Assembly: GCA_964484515.1 (NCBI GenBank)
Contig: CAZAGT010000117.1
Coordinates: 1 to 13,433, forward strand
Direction of reading: 5' to 3'
Length of the DNA stretch: 13,433 bases
Origin: CAZAGT01 sp964484515
GTDB lineage: Bacteria > Desulfobacterota > DSM-4660 > Desulfatiglandales > HGW-15
Under the pieces are notes generated by a model. It had not been told where the DNA came from. It worked only from the letters and a program-made list of their open reading frames with translations, and searched no databases. Below, piece after piece: positions 7,362-13,433 of this stretch (position 1 is its first letter; each line of letters begins with the position of its first letter). Position numbers and translations under genes: made by a program.

Positions 7362-7558
7362 CCCGCCCAAGGCAGACTTGCCCGCCTTGGGCGGGATGCT
7401 CGGTGCGGAAGCACGGGGAGGAATGGCGATAGGTGACCGCGGCCTAGCCCATAGGGCCCCCGTCCTCCGCAGTAGCCTGCTACGGAGGATGGAAAGCCGG
7501 GTGGCTTCGGCGGAGTTCCGACTATCTTCTTGAGGGGTGCCCTGCGCGGAAGCGCGGG
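7362..7558. repeat. Cluster of REP-like hairpins upstream of the PrgY gene
   Basis: Several short inverted repeats occur in a row. CCCGCCCAAGGC (7362-7373) pairs perfectly with GCCTTGGGCGGG (7384-7395). GTGC/GCAC (7403-7414) and GCGC/GCGC (7544-7555) are each capped by GGAA, a GNRA-type tetraloop. A bulged GGCC stem lies at about 7441-7458. TCCTCC/GGAGGA (7463-7489) encloses an inner GTAG/CTAC pair. The spacing is compact and the run ends shortly before the next gene. Whether these motifs recur elsewhere in the genome cannot be seen here, but they look like mobile REP-type intergenic elements. Confidence 0.6.
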
Positions 7559-7560
7559 CT

Positions 7561-7581
7561 GCTCCAGTTCCGGAAGGGAGC
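7561..7581 (+). promoter_or_regulatory. Hairpin covering the ribosome-binding region of the PrgY gene
   Basis: GCTCC (7561-7565) pairs with GGAGC (7577-7581), enclosing a self-complementary TTCCGGAA (7568-7575). The 3' side contains the purine-rich GGAAGGGAG directly before ATG 7582. If this is the ribosome-binding site, folding would hide it and lower translation. Confidence 0.35.
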
Positions 7582-8760
7582 ATGAAAGTCAGTCGCATGA
7601 AGAACGACGGTCAGACGAAACGTTTGAACTACGGGGACAAGGAGGTCACGCTCATCGGGACCGCCCATGTGTCTAGAGAGAGCACGCAACTGGTACAGGA
7701 CGTCATCTCGGAGACGCGACCCGAAACCGTGTGTGTCGAGCTTTGCGAGTCACGATATAAATCGATGACCCAGAAGAACAGGTGGCAGGATACGGACCTG
7801 CTCAAAGTGATAAAGGAGAAGAAGGCCTTTCTGCTCCTTTCAAATCTCATGTTGGCCTATTTTCAGAAAAGGATCGGAGAGAAGCTGGGCATAAAACCGG
7901 GAGCAGAGATCCTGCAGGCGATCGAGTCCGCAAAGGAGGTTGGGGCTCACATTCACCTGGCTGACAGGGATATCCGAACCACCCTGTCGCGAGCCTGGCG
8001 GCTGATGGGGATGTGGACCAAGCTCAAACTTCTCTTCCAATTAACCACATCCATTGGCGATATGGCAGACATCACGGAAGAAGAAATCGAAGAGATGAAG
8101 AAGAAGGATGTCCTTGATGCCCTCCTTTCAGAAATGGGGCAATCGCTCCCTGAAATAAGACGTATCCTGATCGATGAGAGGGATCAGTACCTGGCAGACA
8201 GAATCAGAAATGCACCGGGCAACAGGATTGTCGCCGTGGTTGGCGCCGGCCACGTCCCCGGGATTCAGCGCTATTGGAATGAGCCGATCGATAGGGATAC
8301 ACTTAATCAGGTTCCACCCCAGGGCAAAATCATACGTATTTTGAAATGGGGCATTCCGCTCCTCATCCTGAGCATCTTCGTCATTGGATTCTTAGAGGCT
8401 GGCTCGACTACGGGCGCGCACGTCATTAAATGGTGGATTCTGGCAAACGCCACGTTGGCGGGTCTTGGGGCCGCCTGTGCCTTGGCTCACCCTCTGACGA
8501 TTCTGGCGGCGATCCTGGCCTCCCCGCTCACGTCTCTCAATCCTATGGTTGCGGCGGGTTGGGTCGCCGGGCTTGTTGAGATCTTCACGGGCAAACCGAA
8601 GGTCAGGGACTTTGAAGCCCTCGCGGATGATATTGGGTCCTTGAAGGGGTTTTGGAGGAATAAGATCACCCGGATCCTTTTGGTCGTTGTATTGACGAAC
8701 CTCGGGAGTTCACTCGGAACCTTTGTGGCGATTCCTCTCATGGTCAAGGTCCTAACCTAG
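7582..8760 (+). CDS. TraB/PrgY (GumN-related) family membrane protein
   Basis: The protein has 392 residues from ATG 7582. The N-terminal half has the TraB/PrgY signatures LIGTAHVSRES (24-34), VCVELCESRY (50-59) and VVGAGHVPGI (219-228); the GTAH and GAGH histidines and the glutamate lie in the conserved putative active site. The C-terminal third has several hydrophobic segments: GIPLLILSIFVIGFLEAG, then WWILANATLAGLGAACALA, a further pair with the conserved SPLTSLNPMVAAGWVAG, and a final ILLVVVLTNLGSSLGTF. It is thus a membrane-anchored protein with a probable soluble metalloprotease-like domain. PrgY of Enterococcus lowers pheromone activity; the role of chromosomal homologues is not settled. 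The start is uncertain: GTG 7537 reads through the hairpin cluster, and ATG 7597 lacks a Shine-Dalgarno sequence. Confidence 0.88.
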   Translation: MKVSRMKNDGQTKRLNYGDKEVTLIGTAHVSRESTQLVQDVISETRPETVCVELCESRYKSMTQKNRWQDTDLLKVIKEKKAFLLLSNLMLAYFQKRIGEKLGIKPGAEILQAIESAKEVGAHIHLADRDIRTTLSRAWRLMGMWTKLKLLFQLTTSIGDMADITEEEIEEMKKKDVLDALLSEMGQSLPEIRRILIDERDQYLADRIRNAPGNRIVAVVGAGHVPGIQRYWNEPIDRDTLNQVPPQGKIIRILKWGIPLLILSIFVIGFLEAGSTTGAHVIKWWILANATLAGLGAACALAHPLTILAAILASPLTSLNPMVAAGWVAGLVEIFTGKPKVRDFEALADDIGSLKGFWRNKITRILLVVVLTNLGSSLGTFVAIPLMVKVLT

Positions 8761-8767
8761 TCTCCTT

Positions 8768-8922
8768 TCGGAAATGGCCCTTTTTCTTCTGAGCGGCGTT
8801 CTCCCTTCGGGTCTGAGCCTCAGGGTCGATGACCGCGGGTTTTCACCTGCGACGTACCCTTATGTACGCCTCGGTGAAAGCCCTTGGGCGGCCTGGCTCA
8901 AAAGAAAAAGGCTCATTTCCGA
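8768..8922. repeat. 155-nt imperfect palindrome between the PrgY and MFS genes
   Basis: The outer arms 8768-8794 and 8896-8922 are complementary at 24 of 27 positions. A second inverted pair lies inside: 8837-8857 (GGGTTTTCACC...GTAC) with 8864-8883 (GTACG...GGTGAAAGCCC), around a short CCTTAT loop. A transcript could fold into one long hairpin, and the DNA could extrude as a cruciform. The element starts 8 nt after the PrgY stop. The motif GCCTCGGTGAAAGCCCTTGGGC recalls GCCTCGGGTAGCGCCTTAGGC of the repeat at 10503-10523, so the two may be distant members of one family. Confidence 0.75.
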
Positions 8923-9054
8923 ATAGGAAACCGTCTCTTACGTATTCGTGTGGCTGAATAATCCTGAGCCTCGTGTTACCCGAAATTGGCTTCGTGGCCG
9001 TAGCCGTTCCACAAAGGCACAAGCAAGCGCAGCACCTGACATGGAGAAGTGATC

Positions 9055-10287
9055 TTGGGGAACAAAGGGCCTGTCCACTGGGCATGGGTGATCCTCGGAA
9101 CGTGCTTTCTCAGCCTCTTTGTCAATTACTCTATTCGGCTTGGGTATGGGGTTGTCCTTCCGGAGATGATTGAGGCGCTAGGTCTTACCCGAACCGCCGC
9201 CGGCTCGATCTATAACGCCTACCTCGTTGCCTACGTCAGCTTGACTCCCCTGACCGGCTATTTGACAGACCGCTTCGGCGCCCGCCGTGTGATTACCACC
9301 TGTAGCCTCTTTCTCGGCCTAGGAACGCTCCTGATGGGGACCGCTGACAAACTAACCACGGCCTGCCTCTTCTACGGCATGGTCGGGGTTGGCGCAACCG
9401 GCATGTGGACGTCGATTGTCACCGTGGTGCAACGCTGGTTTGCCGACAGCCGCCGGGGCTTGGCCTTGGGCATCCTTTCCCCGGGATACGGATTGGGGTT
9501 TGCGCTTTCGGGATTCATCCTCCCCTGGATTGTGAATCATTTCAGCTGGCGGTACACGTGGTATTTCATGGGCGCGGCCGCCCTGATGATGATGGTGGCC
9601 AATGGAATCTTGCTGAGGGATGATCCCTCTAACAGCGGTCTGCTACCCTGGGGATCAAAAAGAACCGTCTCCACACCCGAAGCCTCCGGGGGTGTGTCTA
9701 ATCCGAGATCCAGGACCTCGCTATCCCTTGTGGTCAGGAACGCCAATTTTTGGCTGCTCGGGCTCTCTTACTTCTCAATCTCATACGCCCTCTATGGCAT
9801 CACCACCTTCATGGTGGACTACGCAAGGAACCAGCTAGAGATGCCCCTTCAAAAGGCGAGTCTCCTCGCCACGATGCACGGTGCAGCGCAGATCATTGGG
9901 GTCATGATCATCTTGCCCCTATCCGATGCCGTCGGGCGCAAAAGGACCATGGTCATCTCGAACGCCGCTATTACGGCGTCCCTGTTTGCGATCCTGTTTC
10001 TTGGTGCGTCGTGGGCGTCATTTCTCTCGATCGTCGGCTTCATGGCCTTCTTTTATGGGGCAGTATTCCCGATCTACGGGGTCTGCGCGGCGGAGCTGTT
10101 TCCGCGTCAATGGATGGGGTCGGTGATTGGGGCCCTGACACCCTTTTACGGCTTGGGTGCGATTCTCGTCCATTGGGTGACCGGTATCCTGAGGGATGCG
10201 ACCGGGAACTACCAGGTCGCCTTCACGGTAAGTGCGGCCATGGCCGCGGTCGGGCTCGCCCTTGTCGCATTCGTACGATCTGAGTAG
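9055..10287 (+). CDS. MFS transporter, oxalate/formate antiporter-like
   Basis: This major facilitator superfamily permease has about 410 residues and about twelve hydrophobic segments, so it lies in the inner membrane. Motif A appears as GYLTDRFGARRV between segments 2 and 3, and a related loop, LSDAVGRKRT, follows segment 8. The segment LGILSPGYGLGFALSGFILPWIV and the W-R-Y-T-W-Y-F block after segment 5 are typical of the monocarboxylate/oxalate-formate antiporter branch. The substrate cannot be assigned; an organic anion is the best guess. TTG 9055 is preceded by GGAG (9043-9046) at a good 8-nt distance, whereas GTG 9049 in the same frame is too close to that Shine-Dalgarno sequence. The gene stands alone between two long palindromes. 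Confidence 0.85.
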   Translation: MGNKGPVHWAWVILGTCFLSLFVNYSIRLGYGVVLPEMIEALGLTRTAAGSIYNAYLVAYVSLTPLTGYLTDRFGARRVITTCSLFLGLGTLLMGTADKLTTACLFYGMVGVGATGMWTSIVTVVQRWFADSRRGLALGILSPGYGLGFALSGFILPWIVNHFSWRYTWYFMGAAALMMMVANGILLRDDPSNSGLLPWGSKRTVSTPEASGGVSNPRSRTSLSLVVRNANFWLLGLSYFSISYALYGITTFMVDYARNQLEMPLQKASLLATMHGAAQIIGVMIILPLSDAVGRKRTMVISNAAITASLFAILFLGASWASFLSIVGFMAFFYGAVFPIYGVCAAELFPRQWMGSVIGALTPFYGLGAILVHWVTGILRDATGNYQVAFTVSAAMAAVGLALVAFVRSE

Positions 10288-10328
10288 CTCGTATGAACCT
10301 CCATGAAATGGGGCCTATTCAACTCTAA

Positions 10329-10700
10329 CGCCCGGCCATGGGGGCCTCTTTTCAAAAACGAAACGTTACCTGCTCGAACGCTAAAGAAGCTTGCAAGCCG
10401 TTCGGCCCCGAGCTCACGGCCGAGGGGCAAGGCGGCCGGAGCAGATTCAGAGAATGAGCCAAGGCTGTCAATCCGGCCTTTTCCGCGGCGGCCCTCCGGC
10501 CGCCTCGGGTAGCGCCTTAGGCCGAGACTACGCACTCAATTTCTCGTTTTTGCAAAGAGGCCCCCATGGCCGGGCGAACAAGCGCCGAAGTCAGCTAACG
10601 TGTCAAATTCGGGTACCAAATGCATGAAGTCTTCTGGTCGATCAAACTGGTGCCCTCCCGAGGCGGGTGAACTCGTGCAGCAAGCGGCGGAGCTGGTTGG
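10329..10700. repeat. Full copy B of the dispersed palindromic repeat
   Basis: The outer arms 10329-10364 and 10541-10576 are complementary at 33 of 36 positions and read CGCCCGGCCATGGGGG inward from the left. An inner pair, GGCGGCCGGAG (about 10431-10441) with CTCCGGCCGCC (10494-10504), makes a long two-tier hairpin. A tail to about 10700 is shared with the copy at the window start. It includes CCCGAGGCGG (10657-10666), which is complementary to CCGCCTCGGG (10500-10509). Open frames across it are unlike any family I know. There is no transposase gene, so if mobile it would be a MITE-like non-autonomous element. Confidence 0.85.
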
Positions 10701-10825
10701 CGAAAAGGGTTAATCTCCCCGTGGATTGAACCTCCGAACTCAAGCCACAAACCTATCGGCGAGCGTCTTGTCCGGGCCTGATATCTATGCGTAATAGCCG
10801 GCCCCTTACCGGGTAGTCAAACACC

Positions 10826-10854
10826 TTGAACATCCCGCACTCCTTGATTATTTT
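10826..10854 (+). promoter_or_regulatory. Candidate promoter upstream of the NfnAB-type operon
   Basis: TTGAAC (10826-10831) and TATTTT (10849-10854) are 17 nt apart; each matches the sigma70 consensus at 4 of 6 positions. It lies in an AT-rich patch about 150 nt before the first oxidoreductase gene, in an otherwise GC-rich spacer. Confidence 0.4.
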
Positions 10855-10872
10855 CTTTGTGAAAAGTTTCTT

Positions 10873-10901
10873 TTGACGGCTCCCAGGGGCTATGGTAAAC
10901 G
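10873..10901 (+). promoter_or_regulatory. Second, weaker candidate promoter of the NfnAB-type operon
   Basis: TTGACG (10873-10878) and TAAACG (10896-10901) are 17 nt apart. The -35 box is good and the -10 box poor (3 of 6). It lies about 100 nt before ATG 11004. It may be real, or chance next to the upstream candidate. Confidence 0.25.
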
Positions 10902-11003
10902 AGACGCCTCTCGTCGGGCCGGGAAACCATGTGCAGGCGGCCGGGGGCGGGAGCAGAGAAAAGAGCTTAGAACGATCATACTACAAGGCGGGAGAGAGCA
11001 CGT

Positions 11004-11843
11004 ATGTTTGAAATCCTGAAGCGGCAGGAAATGGCCGACGGCACGGTGGTCCTCAACGAGATTAGCGCCCCGGCCATCGCCTCCAAGGCGAAGCCGGGCC
11101 AGTTCGTGATGCTGAAGGCCAATGAGACCGGCGAGCGTATCCCGTTGACCATGGCGGACACGGACCGCCAAAGAGGCACCGTCACGGTGGTCTATCAAGT
11201 TGTGGGTAAATCGACGGCCCTATTCAAGACCCTTCAGGTCGGTGACCATTATCAGGATGTGATTGGGCCCTTGGGCAAACCGACTCATCTTGAGAAGGTC
11301 GGCACGGTCGTCTGCGTCGGCGGCGGGACCGGGGTCGCTGTTCTTCACCCGATTACGCGAGGCTTGAAGGAAAAGGGTAACCATGTCATCGCCATCATCG
11401 GCGCTAGAACCAAGGAACTCCTGATTCTAGAGGAGAAGATGAAGGCGGCCTCCCACGAACTCCGTATCTGTACGGATGACGGCTCCTATGGGCACGCGGG
11501 CTTCGTGACCGACGTTCTCAAAGAGACGCTGGAAGAGAGGAATGTAGAACTCGCGGTGGCAATCGGACCGGTGCCCATGATGAAATTCGTATCTCAAATG
11601 ACCGCCAAATACAACGTTAAGACGATTGTGAGCTTGAACCCTATCATGGTGGACGGTACCGGCATGTGCGGCTGCTGTCGCGTCAGCGTGGGGGGGAAGA
11701 CGAAGTTTGCCTGCGTGGACGGGCCTGAGTTTGATGGGCATCAGGTAGACTATGACGAGCTCGCTCACCGACTCCATGCATATCAGGAGGTGGAGCGGCA
11801 GGCCCATGAGCAATATGATCATGATTGCCGCATACGGGGATAG
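11004..11843 (+). CDS. nfnA: FAD/NAD-binding and [2Fe-2S] subunit, NfnA/SudB-type
   Basis: The 279-residue protein is a ferredoxin-NADP reductase-type flavoprotein resembling the small subunit of NfnAB (NADH-dependent ferredoxin:NADP oxidoreductase) and of sulfide dehydrogenase SudBA. The FAD-binding beta-barrel includes RIPLTM (45-50). The nucleotide-binding domain starts with VCVGGGTGVAVLHPI (103-117). Near the C terminus lies the [2Fe-2S] site DGTGMCGCCRVSVGG (217-231) with a later FACVDGPEF (235-243). D217, C222, C225 and C237 are the likely ligands by family pattern, and C224 is an extra cysteine. GGAG (10991-10994) precedes ATG 11004 by 9 nt. The partner gene follows after 19 nt, and the two products should form one cytoplasmic complex. 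A role as a pyrK-like dihydroorotate dehydrogenase electron-transfer subunit is less likely given the partner. Confidence 0.88.
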   Translation: MFEILKRQEMADGTVVLNEISAPAIASKAKPGQFVMLKANETGERIPLTMADTDRQRGTVTVVYQVVGKSTALFKTLQVGDHYQDVIGPLGKPTHLEKVGTVVCVGGGTGVAVLHPITRGLKEKGNHVIAIIGARTKELLILEEKMKAASHELRICTDDGSYGHAGFVTDVLKETLEERNVELAVAIGPVPMMKFVSQMTAKYNVKTIVSLNPIMVDGTGMCGCCRVSVGGKTKFACVDGPEFDGHQVDYDELAHRLHAYQEVERQAHEQYDHDCRIRG

Positions 11844-11862
11844 ATTTGGTGGAGGATCTTGA

Positions 11863-13275
11863 ATGACGGCAAAGTCACCCAAGAAGGAACAAATACCTAG
11901 ACAGCCCATGCCTGAACAGGCACCGGAGGTCCGTCGAGGCAATTTTGAAGAAGTCCCTTTAGGACTACCGACCGAAGCAGCCATTAAAGAAGCGGAGAGA
12001 TGCCTCCAGTGCAAGAAGCCGGCGTGTATCACCGGGTGTCCGGTCGCGGTGGACATCCCCGGTTTCATCGAGTTTGTCAAGCAGGGGGAATTCACCAGGG
12101 CAATTCGGAGGATCTGGGAACGGAACAGCCTTCCGGCGGTCTGCGGACGGGTCTGCCCCCAGGAGATCCAATGTGAAGGTCTCTGTGTCCTAGGCAAAAA
12201 GGGAAAACCGGTGGCGATTGGGAACCTGGAGCGTTTTGCAGCCGACTACGAGAGAGCCCACGGAAAAGGCGACCTCCCGCCCAAGGCCGAACCGACCGGG
12301 AAGCGGGTTGCCGTGGTCGGCTCCGGACCTTCAGGGTTGACCGTCGCGGGCGATCTGATTCTGAAGGGCCATGACGTCACGGTGTTCGAGGCCTTCCATA
12401 AGCCCGGCGGTGTTCTGGTCTACGGGATCCCTGAATTTCGGCTGCCCAAGGAGATCGTTTACTCCGAGGTGAACTACATAGAGCGCCTTGGGGTTAAGCT
12501 CACATACAATGTGGTCGTAGGCAGGACCGTGACGGTCGATGAACTCTTTGCAGAGGGCTACGATGCGATCTACGTCGGAGTTGGTGCCGGACTGCCGCGC
12601 TTCATGAACATCCCTGGAGAGAACCTGATCGGTATATATTCTGCAAATGAGTATCTCACACGCGCCAATCTCATGAAGGCCTATCTCTTCCCGGAATATG
12701 ATACCCCGATTGCGAAGGGCAGAGATGTTGTTGTGCTTGGTGCCGGCAATGTGGCCATGGATGCGGCCAGAACCGCAGTGCGGCTGGGTGCCGAGCGCGT
12801 CCGTATCGTCTACCGACGCTCACGCGAGGAGATGCCTGCCCGCGTTGAGGAGATTCATCACGCCGAGGAGGAGGGGGTCGAGTTCTTTCTCCTCACGGCG
12901 CCTACCCGGTTTGTAGGAGACAGCTCAGGTCACGTGACCGGCATGGAATGCATCAAAATGGAATTGGGAGAACCCGATGACTCCGGAAGACGACGTCCGG
13001 TCCCGGTCGACGGATCGGAGTTCCACCTTGAGTGTGATCTGGCGGTGATCGCAGTGGGAGCGGGAGCCAATCCGTTGTTGACGCAATCCACGGACGGGCT
13101 GGAACTCAACAAATGGGGATACATCGTGGCTGACCCCGAAACGGGCAAGACCACCAGGAAAGGTGTCTGGGCCGGGGGTGATATCGTTACCGGTCAGGCG
13201 ACCGTGATCCTGGCCATGGGGGCCGGCCGCAAGGCATCCGACTCCATCCACCAATATCTCACCTGGGGCTGGTAA
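11863..13275 (+). CDS. nfnB: Glutamate synthase small-subunit-like flavoprotein, NfnB/SudA-type
   Basis: The 470-residue protein is commonly annotated as NADPH-dependent glutamate synthase small chain (GltA/GltD-like). Two [4Fe-4S] cluster-binding sets are visible: C47, C50, C55 and C59, and C94, C98, C104 and C108 in CGRVCPQEIQCEGLC. An FAD-binding VVGSGPSGLTVAG (151-163) follows, then the NADP-binding domain with VVVLGAGNVAMDAARTAVRLG and the arginine pair in YRRSREEMPAR. The ending WAGGDIVTGQATVILAMGAG is the second FAD-contact block. No glutamate synthase large subunit is nearby, and the preceding gene encodes its usual Nfn/Sud partner. The pair therefore more likely moves electrons between NADH, NADPH and ferredoxin, or acts as a sulfide/polysulfide oxidoreductase. 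GGAGG (11851-11855) lies 7 nt before ATG 11863. Confidence 0.92.
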   Translation: MTAKSPKKEQIPRQPMPEQAPEVRRGNFEEVPLGLPTEAAIKEAERCLQCKKPACITGCPVAVDIPGFIEFVKQGEFTRAIRRIWERNSLPAVCGRVCPQEIQCEGLCVLGKKGKPVAIGNLERFAADYERAHGKGDLPPKAEPTGKRVAVVGSGPSGLTVAGDLILKGHDVTVFEAFHKPGGVLVYGIPEFRLPKEIVYSEVNYIERLGVKLTYNVVVGRTVTVDELFAEGYDAIYVGVGAGLPRFMNIPGENLIGIYSANEYLTRANLMKAYLFPEYDTPIAKGRDVVVLGAGNVAMDAARTAVRLGAERVRIVYRRSREEMPARVEEIHHAEEEGVEFFLLTAPTRFVGDSSGHVTGMECIKMELGEPDDSGRRRPVPVDGSEFHLECDLAVIAVGAGANPLLTQSTDGLELNKWGYIVADPETGKTTRKGVWAGGDIVTGQATVILAMGAGRKASDSIHQYLTWGW

Positions 13276-13417
13276 CGCCCTTGAGACGCTTGCCAGAAGA
13301 TGCCCTGCTATCCCCCATTGCCCTTGGCATATGACATCGGACGGCGGTATTGTCGTTAAATCCGAAATTCGAATATCGGTAACATTTTAGATTCTTGAAA
13401 CGTTTTTTCACTTGGTC

Positions 13418-13433
13418 CGTCCGGTCATGGGGG
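13418..13433. repeat. Probable left arm of another repeat copy at the window end
   Basis: CGTCCGGTCATGGGGG matches the left-arm start of copy B (10329-10344) at 14 of 16 positions. The match is short and cut by the window end, so it could be chance. The preceding 13276-13417 holds no gene; it includes an AT-rich run with CGAAATTCGAATATCG that looks like an imperfect inverted repeat. Confidence 0.45.

Noticed and set aside
7537..7581. GTG 7537 as start of the PrgY protein
   Set aside because: The added residues are translated from a GGAA-capped hairpin of the repeat cluster, and the protein family begins later.
7561..7600. Resemblance of TTCCGGAAGGGAGCA to SRP RNA domain IV
   Set aside because: The matching lower strand of SRP helix 8 is missing and the sequence runs directly into the PrgY reading frame, so I judge it a coincidence.
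10391..10627. Open frames across the repeat at 10303-10627
   Set aside because: They follow the palindrome in several frames, have no plausible ribosome-binding site and match no family I recognise.
1..13433. CRISPR arrays, tRNA or rRNA genes, transposase genes
   Set aside because: I scanned both strands for regularly spaced direct repeats, tRNA T-loop-like motifs and transposase motifs and found none that hold up.

Overview
This 13.4-kb window is bacterial chromosome of moderately high GC from a lineage I cannot name firmly. Gene content (RuvAB, a GpgS-type glycosyltransferase, a divergent polysaccharide deacetylase, WbqC, DUF1566, TraB/PrgY and an NfnAB/SudAB-type flavoprotein pair) suits an environmental, probably anaerobic or microaerophilic Gram-negative such as Methylomirabilota (NC10), Nitrospirota or a deltaproteobacterial lineage. 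That placement is inference. Most genes lie on the + strand; one lies on the - strand.

Layout: (1) 1-245 holds the right half of a dispersed palindromic repeat and a terminator-like hairpin. (2) 262-1913 is ruvA-ruvB, the Holliday-junction branch-migration motor. (3) 2011-4649 carries two different GT-A-fold glycosyltransferases related to the glucosyl-/mannosyl-(phospho)glycerate synthase families. The first appears to start at an AUU codon behind a near-perfect Shine-Dalgarno sequence. (4) 4755-6355 is a promoter followed by a Tat-type exported deacetylase-fold protein and a WbqC-family protein. (5) 6407-7033 (-) is an exported DUF1566 protein, convergent with wbqC. (6) 7034-7581 is non-coding: its first 328 nt show nothing, and the rest is a series of hairpins running up to the start of a TraB/PrgY membrane protein (7582-8760). 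(7) 8768-10576 is an MFS transporter gene with a long imperfect palindrome on each side. (8) 10288-11003 is a 716-nt non-coding stretch: the full copy of the repeat, then about 125 nt with nothing recognisable, then two candidate promoters. (9) 11004-13275 is a two-gene operon for a heterodimeric NAD(P)H/ferredoxin or sulfide-type oxidoreductase. (10) The last 158 nt are non-coding and end in what looks like the left arm of another repeat copy.

The genes do not form one pathway. Most are housekeeping or accessory metabolism units separated by repeat-rich spacers. The observations most worth a second look are the AUU start, the tandem glycosyltransferases and the family of long palindromic elements. 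Both window ends fall in that repeat family, as expected if the window is an assembly contig broken at repeats. I found no CRISPR array, tRNA, rRNA or transposase gene.
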